Source: Chryseobacterium sp. H1D6B
Lineage (GTDB): Bacteria > Bacteroidota > Bacteroidia > Flavobacteriales > Weeksellaceae
Direction: 5' to 3'
NCBI RefSeq assembly: GCF_029892445.1
Contig: NZ_JARXVJ010000001.1
Span: forward strand, 3,534,001-3,598,000
Length of the DNA: 64,000 nucleotides
Positions 17,045 through 25,796 of the stretch are shown piece by piece. Numbering within the stretch: position 1 is the first letter of the stretch; every line of letters begins with the position of its first letter. Position numbers and translations under genes: made by a program. Below the pieces are notes generated by a model. The model made no database searches and had not been told where the DNA came from. It saw only the letters and a list, made by a program, of their open reading frames with translations.

Positions 17045-17560
17045 ATGGAACGTGATATATTAAAAAACGAAATTAATAATACAACTGCTTCTTTAGTACA
17101 GCTGGCTGAAGAAAACTGCTGGAATATAATTTCTAAAAATTATTTATATATCTTATCTGACTATAATGAATTTAAAAATTATGGTTTCTATGAAGAGAGA
17201 AAAGTAAGAAAGAAAATAAACAGCCGGAAAAAGCCGCAAAAACTAGATCAGGTTATTAAAGTTCTTGGAACTGAATATTCAGATCTTTATGATGTTAATC
17301 TCTATATTTTAGAGTCTAAGAAAAATCTAACTGTTATTGAAATTCAATATTACAGAAAATCTAATTTAGATAAGGAATATTTTGAAAAAGTAAAGGATAA
17401 CCAGCCCATGTTTCATGCTAAAATCTCACTTCCGGCGTATGCAAAAGACAGTACTGAAAAATTTGATATCAATTGGGAAAGAGGAGGATTGATTAATATT
17501 TTCAAAATAATATTTTGGGATGTATCCTATAAAATTAGAACGAGAAAACTGAAAAAATAA
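17045..17560 (+). CDS. Hypothetical protein
   Basis: 171 aa from the ATG at 17045; an in-frame TTG at 17024 lies before the -7 element and was rejected. No signal peptide. The sequence is lysine-rich with an aromatic C-terminal segment (GGLINIFKIIFWDVSYKI) that could be a membrane-proximal helix. I do not recognise the family. It ends in a bidirectional terminator shared with the M28 peptidase. It sits next to a repeat-rich gap, so it may be strain-specific. Confidence 0.65.
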   Translation: MERDILKNEINNTTASLVQLAEENCWNIISKNYLYILSDYNEFKNYGFYEERKVRKKINSRKKPQKLDQVIKVLGTEYSDLYDVNLYILESKKNLTVIEIQYYRKSNLDKEYFEKVKDNQPMFHAKISLPAYAKDSTEKFDINWERGGLINIFKIIFWDVSYKIRTRKLKK

Positions 17561-17587
17561 AACCGCTGTTATGCAGCGGTTTTTTAT
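17559..17587. terminator. Bidirectional terminator
   Basis: AAAACCGCTG (17559-17568) pairs perfectly with CAGCGGTTTT (17574-17583). It serves the 17045 gene (+) and the convergent M28 peptidase gene (-). Confidence 0.92.
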
Positions 17588-17591
17588 AGTT

Positions 17592-18950
17592 CTACCAATT
17601 CTTATCAATCATATAAATAAGCTGTGTCATTGCTGCAGCGCCGAGAAGAAGCTCTCTTCGGTTCACTTTCTCAAAAGTATCTTCATCAGTGTGGTGGATG
17701 TCGAAATAGCGTTGGGAATCAGGAACTAATTCCGCAGTAGGAACACCCATATCATGAAGCGGATAAATATCTGTTCCCGAATATCTGCCTTCAAAATCAT
17801 AAACGCCATAAGGCAGGAAAAGACCTGCCCATCCTTTAATCTGGTTTCTTTTGTTGTCGTCCATATTCAGTGCAATTCCCCGAGGGCTGAAACCTCCGGC
17901 ATCAGACTCTATAGCAAAAAGATGTTTCTCATTCGTTTCTTTTGCTGTTTTACCGTACTGCACGCCGCCTTTCACCCCGTTTTCTTCGTTAGCAAAGCAG
18001 ACAGCTCTGATCGTATGGTTATTTTGGATTCCTAGTTTCTTGAATGTTCTAAGTACCTCAATACTCTGTACAATTCCGGCACCATCATCATGTGCGCCTT
18101 CTCCTACATCCCAGGAATCTAAATGACCGCCTACAACAATCACGCTCTGGTCTTTTTTACCGGTAATCTCACCGATGACCGAGTGGGAGAGCTTGTCGGC
18201 TTTCATACCGCAGTTTGAATTGAGTTTAGCTGTAACTTTTTGTGTTTTCAAAAGTCTTTCCAGCTCATCAGCAGTTGTATTTCCTATGGCAACCGCAGGG
18301 ATTTTTGCAATTTTTTCATCATAACGCATGGCTCCTGTATGCGGAACATCATCAAATGCCGAAGAAAGAGAACGGATAACCGCAAATTTCCCTCCTTTTT
18401 TAGCGGTTAATGCCGCTGCTGTCACCCGGTATACCGCAGCTTCGCTGTATCCTTTGAAAGTCTCCACATAAGACTGGCTGAAAGGATAATTAAAGAAAAC
18501 GATTTTATCTTTTACTTTTTCAGCGGGAAGCTTATCGTACTCTTCGAGTGATTGTACCATGATAATTTCTCCGGAAACATCTTTACCGTTTGTTCCTTCA
18601 GAGTTTCCTAAAGAAAGCATTTTCAGGCTTTTCCATGTACCGCCTGCTGTTTTGATCTGCATCGATTCTTTTCCTCTTTCCCAGACCGGAACCATTACTT
18701 CCTGAAGCCATACTTTATCTGCCCCTGCATCGCGAAGCTGTTTTGCAGCCCATTGGACTGATTTTTCGTATGCTTCGGAACCGCTTAAACGATGTCCTAT
18801 ATTTTTCGTTAAATCTTTTAATTCTGTGTATGCTTTCCCATTGTTCAGGATTTCTGTAGAAATACGGCTGAACTGTATTGAATCTTCTTTAGCCTGACCG
18901 GACAGAGCCATGCTGAGAAGTAATAATGAAATGCCTAATGTTTTTTTCAT
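17592..18950 (-). CDS. M28 family peptidase (carboxypeptidase Q-like), active-site complete
   Basis: 452 aa from the ATG at 18950, which starts the signal peptide (MKKTLGISLLLLSMALSGQA) one base after the stop codon of the upstream paralog. It has all expected M28 zinc-site residues: His in GGHLDSWD (H276), Asp in AHDDGAG, the Glu-Glu pair in ANEENG (E322/E323), Asp in ESDAGG and the final His in DIHHTDED. It is an exported di-zinc exopeptidase. A PA-type insert (about 125-225) is present. It forms an operon with the upstream paralog at 18952-20358. Confidence 0.93.
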   Translation of the reverse strand: MKKTLGISLLLLSMALSGQAKEDSIQFSRISTEILNNGKAYTELKDLTKNIGHRLSGSEAYEKSVQWAAKQLRDAGADKVWLQEVMVPVWERGKESMQIKTAGGTWKSLKMLSLGNSEGTNGKDVSGEIIMVQSLEEYDKLPAEKVKDKIVFFNYPFSQSYVETFKGYSEAAVYRVTAAALTAKKGGKFAVIRSLSSAFDDVPHTGAMRYDEKIAKIPAVAIGNTTADELERLLKTQKVTAKLNSNCGMKADKLSHSVIGEITGKKDQSVIVVGGHLDSWDVGEGAHDDGAGIVQSIEVLRTFKKLGIQNNHTIRAVCFANEENGVKGGVQYGKTAKETNEKHLFAIESDAGGFSPRGIALNMDDNKRNQIKGWAGLFLPYGVYDFEGRYSGTDIYPLHDMGVPTAELVPDSQRYFDIHHTDEDTFEKVNRRELLLGAAAMTQLIYMIDKNW

Positions 18951-18951
18951 G

Positions 18952-20358
18952 TTACCAATTTTTATCAATCATAAATATCATTTGTGTCATCGCAGTGGCT
19001 CCAAACAGCAGCTCTCTTTTATTCACTTTATCAAAAGTATCTTCAACAGAATGATGATAATCAAAATACCGCTGTGTATCAACTACGAGTTCGGCTAAAG
19101 GAATATCCAGTTTTTTCAAAGGAGAGATATCCTGAATCGCATACGTCTGGTCAAAATCATAAACACCGTAGGGAAGGAAATAGTTTTTCCATTCAAAAAT
19201 AAGCCTTCTCCGCTGTGGAGGCATATCTAAAGAGAAACCTCTCGGAGAATATCCCCCTGAATCTGTTCCTAAAGCAAAAATATGTTTTTCGTCTTTCTTT
19301 TTTACATATTCAGCATAAGTATCTCTTCCTCTCCCTCCGTTTTCACTGTTGGCGTAAAGAACAACTCTTATCGTATGGTTGTTGGCGATTCCTAAAGCTT
19401 TTATTGTTCTTAAAACCTCAATACACTGTACCACTCCCGAACCGTCATCATGAGCTCCTTCTGCAAAGTCCCAAGAATCCAGCTGTGCACCCAGAACAAT
19501 GACTTTAGCATCTTTATTTCCTGGGATTTCTCCAATGATATTGTAATTGATGGTTTCTCCTTTTGATTCTGCGGCCATATTTAATTTGGCTTTTACAGGC
19601 TGTTTTTTCAGGAGTTTCTCGAGTTCGTTGGCAGATTGTACCCCGATAGTAACTGCTGGGATTTTTACCCTGTCGTCTGGTTCGTAATAGATCATCTTGG
19701 CATGCGGTACATCATCAGAAGCTGTCGTTAATGATCTTATAATTAATCCTTTCGCTCCTTTCTTACCGATGACAGAAGCAGAAAGTAATTTAGATTTTGC
19801 CGCAATTAAATAGGAGTCTACTGTACTGATGATGGTAGGGTCTATCGGTGAATTAACAAAGATTATTTTGTCTCTGACCTGAGCTGAAGTGAGGGCATTA
19901 AGTTCGGGGATATCTTTTACAAGCAGAATGTCTGCAGTAAGATCTTTACTGCCTGTTCCTTCTGAGTTTCCAAAAGAAAGCATTCTTATATTTTTCCAGT
20001 CTCCGCTTGCTGTCTTGATCTGCAGGGATTCTTTTCCTCTTATCCATACCGGAACTCTAACTTCCTGTTTCCATATATTTTCGGCACCGGCTTCTTTTAA
20101 TTTTTTTTCAGCCCATTCTGTGGCTTTAGTATAGCCGGGGGTAGCACTAAAACGAGGGCCTACTCCTTTTGTAAGTTCCCCAAGGTTTTCATAGGCAGTG
20201 CCGTTTGTTAAGATTTCATCAGAGATCTTTTTAAATTCATCGTAGTAATTGAATTTCGCAGTAACAGCTTTTTTTTGAGGCTTTTTCTGGGCTTTTTTCT
20301 GAGAAAATAAAAATCCACTCAAAAAGAGTGGAAGTATGATAATGAATATTTTTTTCAT
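18952..20358 (-). CDS. M28 family peptidase paralog with altered catalytic residues (probable pseudoenzyme)
   Basis: 468 aa from the ATG at 20358 (signal peptide MKKIFIIILPLFLSGFLFSQ, then a K/Q-rich stretch KKAQKKPQKK). It is similar along its full length to the next gene, so a tandem duplicate. Two key positions differ. The first zinc-ligand His is Gln (GAQLDSWD, Q292), and the general-base Glu of the EE pair is Ser (ANSENG, S338, E339 kept). The other ligands (AHDDGSG, GTDSGG, DYHHSVED) remain. By family knowledge these changes should abolish or strongly reduce peptidase activity; the rest of the fold seems intact, so a binding or regulatory role is possible. Confidence 0.9.
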   Translation of the reverse strand: MKKIFIIILPLFLSGFLFSQKKAQKKPQKKAVTAKFNYYDEFKKISDEILTNGTAYENLGELTKGVGPRFSATPGYTKATEWAEKKLKEAGAENIWKQEVRVPVWIRGKESLQIKTASGDWKNIRMLSFGNSEGTGSKDLTADILLVKDIPELNALTSAQVRDKIIFVNSPIDPTIISTVDSYLIAAKSKLLSASVIGKKGAKGLIIRSLTTASDDVPHAKMIYYEPDDRVKIPAVTIGVQSANELEKLLKKQPVKAKLNMAAESKGETINYNIIGEIPGNKDAKVIVLGAQLDSWDFAEGAHDDGSGVVQCIEVLRTIKALGIANNHTIRVVLYANSENGGRGRDTYAEYVKKKDEKHIFALGTDSGGYSPRGFSLDMPPQRRRLIFEWKNYFLPYGVYDFDQTYAIQDISPLKKLDIPLAELVVDTQRYFDYHHSVEDTFDKVNKRELLFGATAMTQMIFMIDKNW

Positions 20359-20411
20359 TGGTAGTTGCCTTTCTTTTCCGCGCATAAAAGTAGGGAAAAA
20401 TTAGGACTATT

Positions 20412-21656
20412 TTAAGGTTTCATGTCGTACATTAATAATGCTGTAACCAATTTTGGCTCGATAAATGTGCATTTTGGAGGCATGATGAGTTTAAGATCAG
20501 AAATTTTGATCATGTCATTGAAACTCACAGGATAAACTCCAAAACCTACTTTTCCTTCTCCGTTGTCTATTTTTTCTTTTAAAAGGGAAATTCCTTCTAA
20601 ATTGGAGGTTCCTTTTGAATAGATGATTTTATCAGAGCTGTCAGAATTTTCAATCTCTAAAATATCTTTAATGATATATTTATCTAGAAGGTGATGATCC
20701 AGATTATCTAAAGACATTTCTTGAGAACGCAGATCATGTTTTACGTGAAGAGAGTAGAATTTACCGTCCAGATACATAGACATATGGAACTTCTGTGAAG
20801 GATAATATAAGGTTTCTCCTTTTTCGTGGATCAGAAAATACTGGTCTAATCTTTTTAAGAATTCCTCTGGTGAAAGTCCGTTTAAATCTGTTATAATCCT
20901 GTTGTAATCATGGATTTTAATAGATTGATTGGATACAATAAAGCTGAATACGAAATTATAGGCTTCCGTACCTGTATGTCTTTTGTTTTTTTCTTTATGG
21001 TTTTTAGCATTAAGTGCTGTAGAGCCGATTCTGTGGTGGCCGTCTGCAATATAAAAAGCATCGATCTGGTCGATCACCTCTTTAAACTGCTGTAATTTTA
21101 AACGGTTGTCTATTCTCCAGATTTTATGTCTGATTCCTTTTGAATCCTGATGATTGAAAATAGGAACATTTTTTTCCTCATGGTTCATCAATAATTCAAT
21201 CTTAGAATTGGCAGGGTAGGTAAGAAGTACAGGTTCTGCCTGCAGATTTACTTTATCTAAATAATGCGCCAGTTTTTCTTTTTTATGCGGAATCGTACTT
21301 TCGTGCCTTTTGATCTTTCCACTCCAGAAATCTTCAATACTGGCTAATCCAAGCAGCCCTCTGAAAACCTGCTTGTTGGGATAGATCTGTTCATAAAGAT
21401 AATACGCTGAGCTGTCCTGAACTAGTGTTTTTTCTTCCAGGAGTTCTTCAAAAGTAGAACGGATTTTCCTTAAATTTCGGTCGACATCTTTAGATTTACT
21501 TACCACATAAGGTTTAATCATGTTGATATAAGTATTTTCTACTTGTGCTTTTTCAGTGATCTCTTCCTGAGTATAATTATCTAAAGGATGGGTAGGAAAA
21601 ATGTGCTCAAAGTCTTTATGAGGTCTTATTCCGCGGAAAGGTTTAAAAACAGGCAT
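20412..21656 (-). CDS. DUF1015 family protein
   Basis: 414 aa, begins MPVFKPFRGIRPHKDF, typical of DUF1015. Other motifs are YYLYEQ, IADGHHRIGSTA (His-rich, possible metal or phosphate site) and FGVYPVSFNDMIKISD. Cytoplasmic. It starts 3 bases after the serA stop codon, so they are co-transcribed. The pairing of DUF1015 with serC and serA is common in Bacteroidetes and suggests a link to serine or phosphoserine metabolism, but this is inference from context. Confidence 0.9.
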   Translation of the reverse strand: MPVFKPFRGIRPHKDFEHIFPTHPLDNYTQEEITEKAQVENTYINMIKPYVVSKSKDVDRNLRKIRSTFEELLEEKTLVQDSSAYYLYEQIYPNKQVFRGLLGLASIEDFWSGKIKRHESTIPHKKEKLAHYLDKVNLQAEPVLLTYPANSKIELLMNHEEKNVPIFNHQDSKGIRHKIWRIDNRLKLQQFKEVIDQIDAFYIADGHHRIGSTALNAKNHKEKNKRHTGTEAYNFVFSFIVSNQSIKIHDYNRIITDLNGLSPEEFLKRLDQYFLIHEKGETLYYPSQKFHMSMYLDGKFYSLHVKHDLRSQEMSLDNLDHHLLDKYIIKDILEIENSDSSDKIIYSKGTSNLEGISLLKEKIDNGEGKVGFGVYPVSFNDMIKISDLKLIMPPKCTFIEPKLVTALLMYDMKP

Positions 21657-21659
21657 ATT

Positions 21660-22625
21660 TTAATTTATAGTTTCTTTTTTTAGCTTAATGATTTGTTCTG
21701 CAAGTTCAACGCCGATTTTTTCCTGCGCATCAATCGTATTTCCTCCTACATGAGGGGAAAGAGAAAGTGCAGGGTTCATCAATAACGGCAGTTCTGGATT
21801 AGGTTCGTTTTCAAAAACGTCTAAAGCCGCACCCGCTACTTTTCCAGATTCAATAAAATCTAGTAAGGTAACTTCGTTAATGACACCGCCTCTTGCTGTA
21901 TTTACAATATAAACACCGTCTTTCATTTTTTGAAACTGCTTGGTATCTATAATATAATCATTCGTTTTAGGAGTATTGATACTTATAAAATCTGTATCTT
22001 TAAGAAAAGCATCCGTATCATTCGTAGATGTGATCTCAAATTGTAATGACTGTCCGTCAAAAAAATCCAGTGCTACCGTTTTCGTTTTAGGTTTTCTGGT
22101 AAGAACTTTTATTTTCATTCCCAGTGCAATTCCTATTTTTACAACTTCTTGGCCGATACTTCCAAAACCGATCACGCCTAATGTTTTTCCTGAAAGTTCA
22201 TACGCATTACTGAATGATTTTTTCATTGCATTGAAATGGGTTTCCCCTTCCAAAGGCATTAGTCTGTTGGATTCATGAAGAAATCTTGCAAGAGAAAAGA
22301 AGTGGCCGAAAACCAGCTCTGCTACAGATTTTGAAGAAGCATCCGGAGTGTTGATCACTTTGATGCCTTTGCTTTTAGCATACTCTACATCGATATTATC
22401 CATTCCTATTCCTCCTCTTCCTATCACCTTAAGGCCTGGACAAGCGTCTATAAGATCCTGTCTTACTTTAGTGGCGCTTCTTACCAAAAGGACGTCTACA
22501 TTGTTGTCATTAATAAAATTAATCACATGATCCTGAGCAACTCTGTTGTCTAACAGTTCAATCCCTGCTTCTCTTAATGCCTGCTCTCCTGCGTTGGAAA
22601 TTCCGTCGTTAGCTAAAACTTTCAT
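21660..22625 (-). CDS. serA: D-3-phosphoglycerate dehydrogenase
   Basis: 321 aa, the short form without the C-terminal ACT domain. The NAD-binding motif GVIGFGSIGQEVVKIG, the RSATKVRQDLID and IGRGGIGMDNIDVEYA segments, and the catalytic Arg/Glu/His set (NTARGGVINE, FENEPNPELP, LSPHVGG) are all present. It oxidises 3-phosphoglycerate to 3-phosphohydroxypyruvate, the first step of serine synthesis. It lies between serC upstream (22 bases) and the DUF1015 gene downstream (3 bases) in one operon. Lack of ACT suggests no serine feedback through that domain. Confidence 0.95.
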   Translation of the reverse strand: MKVLANDGISNAGEQALREAGIELLDNRVAQDHVINFINDNNVDVLLVRSATKVRQDLIDACPGLKVIGRGGIGMDNIDVEYAKSKGIKVINTPDASSKSVAELVFGHFFSLARFLHESNRLMPLEGETHFNAMKKSFSNAYELSGKTLGVIGFGSIGQEVVKIGIALGMKIKVLTRKPKTKTVALDFFDGQSLQFEITSTNDTDAFLKDTDFISINTPKTNDYIIDTKQFQKMKDGVYIVNTARGGVINEVTLLDFIESGKVAGAALDVFENEPNPELPLLMNPALSLSPHVGGNTIDAQEKIGVELAEQIIKLKKETIN

Positions 22626-22647
22626 AATATTAGTTTTTAAAGATAAA

Positions 22648-23712
22648 CTATTTTATCGACTTCATTACATCTACCAACACCTGAACGCTCTCAATAGGCA
22701 GTGCATTGTATAAACTTGCTCTGTACCCGCCTAAGCTTCTGTGTCCGTTCAATCCGTTGATGCCGGCCGCTTTCCAAGCGTTGTCAAATGCTTCTTTTTT
22801 GCTGTCGTCTATCAACTTGAAAGAAACATTCATTAAAGAACGGTCTTCTTTTACGCAGAACGTTTCAAATAATGGATTGCTGTCTATTTCGTCATATAAA
22901 AGTTTGGCTTTTGCTTCATTTCTTTGTTCAGCAGCTGCAATTCCTCCATTTTTTTCAAGATGCTGTAATGTAAGCAGTGATGCATATACAGGGAAAACAG
23001 GAGGGGTATTGTACATTGATTCTTTGCTGATATGCTGTTCATAGTCAAAATAAGAAGGCATGTTTTCTCTTCCTGTTTTTCCTAAAATATCTTTTTTTAC
23101 AACAACAAGCGTAACGCCTGCAGGTCCCATGTTTTTCTGAGCTCCTGCGTAGATCAGGTCAAATTTTGAGAAATCTAATTGTCTTGAGAAAATATCAGAA
23201 CTCATATCGCAGACCATTAAAGTATCCACCTCGGGGAAAGACTTCATCTGAGTTCCGTAAATCGTATTATTAGAAGTACAGTGGAAATAATCATATTCTG
23301 ATGATACTGTATAATCTTTAGGAATAAAAGAGTAGTTTTCTTCTTTTGAAGAGCCTACAACATCTACAGTTCCTACTTTTTTAGCCTCTTTTATCGCTCC
23401 TGCCGCCCAAGTTCCTGTATCAAGATAAGCTGCTTTACCGCCTGTTTTCATCAAGTTGTAAGGAACCATTGCAAACTGTAAACTTGCACCGCCTCCTAAA
23501 TACAATACTTCATAATCATCTCCAAGATTCATCAGCCTTTTCACAATCGCACGAGCTTCATCCATTACGGCTACAAAATCCTTACTTCTGTGAGAAATCT
23601 CAAGAATAGATAAACCGATGCCGTTGAAATCTAAAATAGCTTCTGCTGATTTTTGAAATACTTCTTGTGGTAAGATGCATGGTCCTGCGCTAAAATTGTG
23701 CTTTTTGCTCAT
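22648..23712 (-). CDS. serC: Phosphoserine aminotransferase
   Basis: 354 aa. Typical features are the N-terminal HNFSAGPCILPQEV, GGGASLQFAMVP and the PLP-lysine segment IYAGAQKNMGPAGVTLVVV (Lys near residue 193); a C-terminal HRSLGGYRASLYNA binds substrate phosphate. It converts 3-phosphohydroxypyruvate with glutamate to 3-phosphoserine and can also serve pyridoxine synthesis. It leads the serC-serA-DUF1015 operon. No serB is present in the window. Confidence 0.97.
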   Translation of the reverse strand: MSKKHNFSAGPCILPQEVFQKSAEAILDFNGIGLSILEISHRSKDFVAVMDEARAIVKRLMNLGDDYEVLYLGGGASLQFAMVPYNLMKTGGKAAYLDTGTWAAGAIKEAKKVGTVDVVGSSKEENYSFIPKDYTVSSEYDYFHCTSNNTIYGTQMKSFPEVDTLMVCDMSSDIFSRQLDFSKFDLIYAGAQKNMGPAGVTLVVVKKDILGKTGRENMPSYFDYEQHISKESMYNTPPVFPVYASLLTLQHLEKNGGIAAAEQRNEAKAKLLYDEIDSNPLFETFCVKEDRSLMNVSFKLIDDSKKEAFDNAWKAAGINGLNGHRSLGGYRASLYNALPIESVQVLVDVMKSIK

Positions 23713-23789
23713 ATTTTTATTTTTTTTGCAAGAATTCGCGGATCTGCGATTTCATTGTTAATATTTTGTTTTTTTTGATATAAAATTAA

Positions 23790-23820
23790 AAACCGTCTCA
23801 TACTGAATGAGACGGAAGTT
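23790..23820 (-). terminator. Ferredoxin gene terminator
   Basis: A 9-bp perfect stem CCGTCTCAT/ATGAGACGG (23793-23801 with 23807-23815) is followed on the minus strand by TTTTTAA. It separates the ferredoxin gene from serC. Confidence 0.88.
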
Positions 23821-23821
23821 T

Positions 23822-24172
23822 TTATTCACCGTGTAAAAATGCTTTTTTATTAAGCAGGGCTTCCTCAGATTCTACATGATCCTCATCTGGAACACAGCAG
23901 TCTACCGGACATACGGCCGCACACTGCGGTTCTTCGTGGAATCCTTTACATTCTGTACATTTATCTGTAACGATGAAATATACATCATCGCTTACCGGCT
24001 CCTGAGGTGAATCTGCATCCACTGTTAACCCTGATGGTAATGTTATAGTTCCTTTAAGTTCAGTACCTTCAGAAGCTTTCCAGTCTACCGCTCCTTCATA
24101 TATTGCATTATTTGGGCACTCTGGTTCACAGGCACCGCAATTAATGCATTCATCAGTTATTTTAATAGCCAT
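23822..24172 (-). CDS. 4Fe-4S dicluster ferredoxin
   Basis: 116 aa, soluble. The two cluster motifs are split: CINCGACEPECPN near the N-terminus, and CTECKGFHEEPQCAAVCPVDCC near residues 73-94, with a longer than usual gap between Cys2 and Cys3 of the second motif. An acidic insert of about 50 residues separates them. It is a low-potential electron carrier of the YfhL-like/dicluster group. It is divergent from an acyl-CoA reductase gene with overlapping promoters. Confidence 0.93.
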   Translation of the reverse strand: MAIKITDECINCGACEPECPNNAIYEGAVDWKASEGTELKGTITLPSGLTVDADSPQEPVSDDVYFIVTDKCTECKGFHEEPQCAAVCPVDCCVPDEDHVESEEALLNKKAFLHGE

Positions 24173-24185
24173 CGCTAATTTTTTT

Positions 24186-24203
24186 TAAATTTGCACAAAA
24201 TTA
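24186..24203. promoter_or_regulatory. Facing -7 elements between ferredoxin and acyl-CoA reductase genes
   Basis: The plus strand has TAAATTTG at 24186-24193; the minus strand has TAATTTTG at 24203-24196. Both are exact TAnnTTTG. They lie 2 bases apart and point across each other, so RNA polymerase should not occupy both at once. Confidence 0.6.
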
Positions 24204-24231
24204 CAAAATATTCCCCAATTTTACAGTAATT

Positions 24232-25266
24232 ATGAATATCGAAAATCAAGTTTTAGGACTTACTGAATTAAGTAACTATATAAAAGCGTTTTTAGCAAAA
24301 AAACCAGAAAATTTCAATGAAAATGATTCTGATTTTGAATTATTGTTAAAAAAATCAGAAATGGAAAACCCCTGGTTTACTATTGATAATCAGAAATTTG
24401 CTTTGAATCAGTGGGCGGATTTACTGACCGGCGAAAATATAAGAAAATGGCTTGCCGGCTATACCATTTCAAAAACTCAGAAAAGAGTAGGGCTTATTCT
24501 GGCCGGAAACATTCCTTTAGTGGGATTTCATGATGTGATTTCTGTTGTGTTGAGCAATCATATTCCAGTGATCAAACTATCATCAAAGGATAAATATATG
24601 GTTCCGTTTTTATTGAAAAAATGGAAAGAATTTTCTGGAGAAAATATTGAATATGAGTTTGTTGAAAGATTAAATAATTTTGATGCAGTGATTGCAACCG
24701 GAAGTAATAATACAGCAAGGTATCTTGAATATTATTTTAAAAATCATTTAAATATTATCCGTAAAAACAGAACTTCTGTTGCTGTTTTAAAAGGCGATGA
24801 GACGCCGGAAGAATTAAAACTTTTAGCGAATGATATTTTCCAGTATTTTGGATTAGGCTGTAGAAATGTAACAAGAATTTTCATTCCTGAAGAGTATGTA
24901 ATTGACAGGTTATTTGAAAGTTTTGTAGGTTTTCACGATATTATTAATCATAATAAATATGCCAATAATTATGAATACAACAGGGCGGTTTATCTTCTAA
25001 ATCAAGATAAATTCTGGGATAATAATTTTGTAATGATGAAAGAGGATGACAAGCTTTTCAGTCCGCTTTCTGTGATCAATTTCAGCCGTTATTCTTCGCT
25101 GGATGAAGTGAAAAACTTTCTTTCGGAAAACGAAGAAAGTATTCAGTGTATTGCAGCTAAAGAAGAATTAGGATTGAATTCCATTGCCTTTGGGGAAGCT
25201 CAAAATCCAAGTTTAGATACCTACGCTGATAATGTGGATACGATGAAGTTTTTAGAAGTAATTTAA
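24232..25266 (+). CDS. Acyl-CoA reductase (LuxC-like)
   Basis: 344 aa. The Rossmann-like N-terminal half has RVGLILAGNIPLVGFHDVIS and VIKLSSKDK, and the catalytic Cys is probably the one in FGLGCRNVTRIF (near residue 210), as in aldehyde dehydrogenase-fold acyl-CoA reductases. It would reduce an acyl-CoA to an aldehyde with NAD(P)H. It lacks Lux partners, and its physiological role in Flavobacteriia is not established. It is divergent from the ferredoxin gene. Confidence 0.85.
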   Translation: MNIENQVLGLTELSNYIKAFLAKKPENFNENDSDFELLLKKSEMENPWFTIDNQKFALNQWADLLTGENIRKWLAGYTISKTQKRVGLILAGNIPLVGFHDVISVVLSNHIPVIKLSSKDKYMVPFLLKKWKEFSGENIEYEFVERLNNFDAVIATGSNNTARYLEYYFKNHLNIIRKNRTSVAVLKGDETPEELKLLANDIFQYFGLGCRNVTRIFIPEEYVIDRLFESFVGFHDIINHNKYANNYEYNRAVYLLNQDKFWDNNFVMMKEDDKLFSPLSVINFSRYSSLDEVKNFLSENEESIQCIAAKEELGLNSIAFGEAQNPSLDTYADNVDTMKFLEVI

Positions 25267-25307
25267 TTCTTTGTACCTTCAGCTGTAAATTTATACCAAT
25301 CATTAAA

Positions 25308-25760
25308 ATGAATAAAATATTTTTAATACTTTCAATGTTGTCTGCACCGCTTTTTTTCTCACAGGAAAAGGCTGAGCTGAAAATTGAAAATAACAAAAAC
25401 ATAGAAAAACCTTTAAATTTAACTACAAAACAGATTAAATTATACAACGGAAGATTTTTAGAGTTTATCAATGCTTTAAAATCCTCAGACCATGCGGTTA
25501 TGGAGGGGCTTCTCGCTGATAATGCTAAAAAAGTGGTTACCGATGATGTTTATAAAAAACTGGCTGCAGATATTAATACCGGCAAGAAATTTGAGATCAT
25601 TAAAACCGGCTATAAACCTTTGATGAACGGAAGTAATTATCCCATGATTCAGTATAAATATGCCGATGATAAGTCTTCTGTACCGAATGAAGTTATTACG
25701 GCAGTGTTTGAAAACGACGGAAAAATTCTAGGAATTAAACCGTTCAAAAAAATGAAATAA
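25308..25760 (+). CDS. Small secreted protein of unknown function
   Basis: 150 aa with signal peptide (MNKIFLILSMLSAPLFFSQ). The mature part has a helix (LYNGRFLEFINALKSSDHAVMEGLLADNAKK) and beta strands (YPMIQYKYADD, EVITAVFENDGKILGIKPF), a layout seen in small NTF2-like or cystatin-like exported proteins, but no motif is diagnostic. It follows the acyl-CoA reductase by 41 bases on the same strand and precedes BI-1 by 36, so the three may be co-transcribed. Confidence 0.75.
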   Translation: MNKIFLILSMLSAPLFFSQEKAELKIENNKNIEKPLNLTTKQIKLYNGRFLEFINALKSSDHAVMEGLLADNAKKVVTDDVYKKLAADINTGKKFEIIKTGYKPLMNGSNYPMIQYKYADDKSSVPNEVITAVFENDGKILGIKPFKKMK

Positions 25761-25796
25761 TATTATTTTGATATCTTTAAATAAAAAATATAAACT

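Noticed and set aside
17754..18126. Two long antisense frames (91-93 codons) inside the M28 peptidase gene
   Set aside because: They are shadows of a clearly coding strand with conserved catalytic motifs.
19321..19360. Sequencing error or frameshift as a reason for the odd M28 residues
   Set aside because: Both substitutions are clean codon changes (CAG and AGT) in an intact frame with good similarity on either side.
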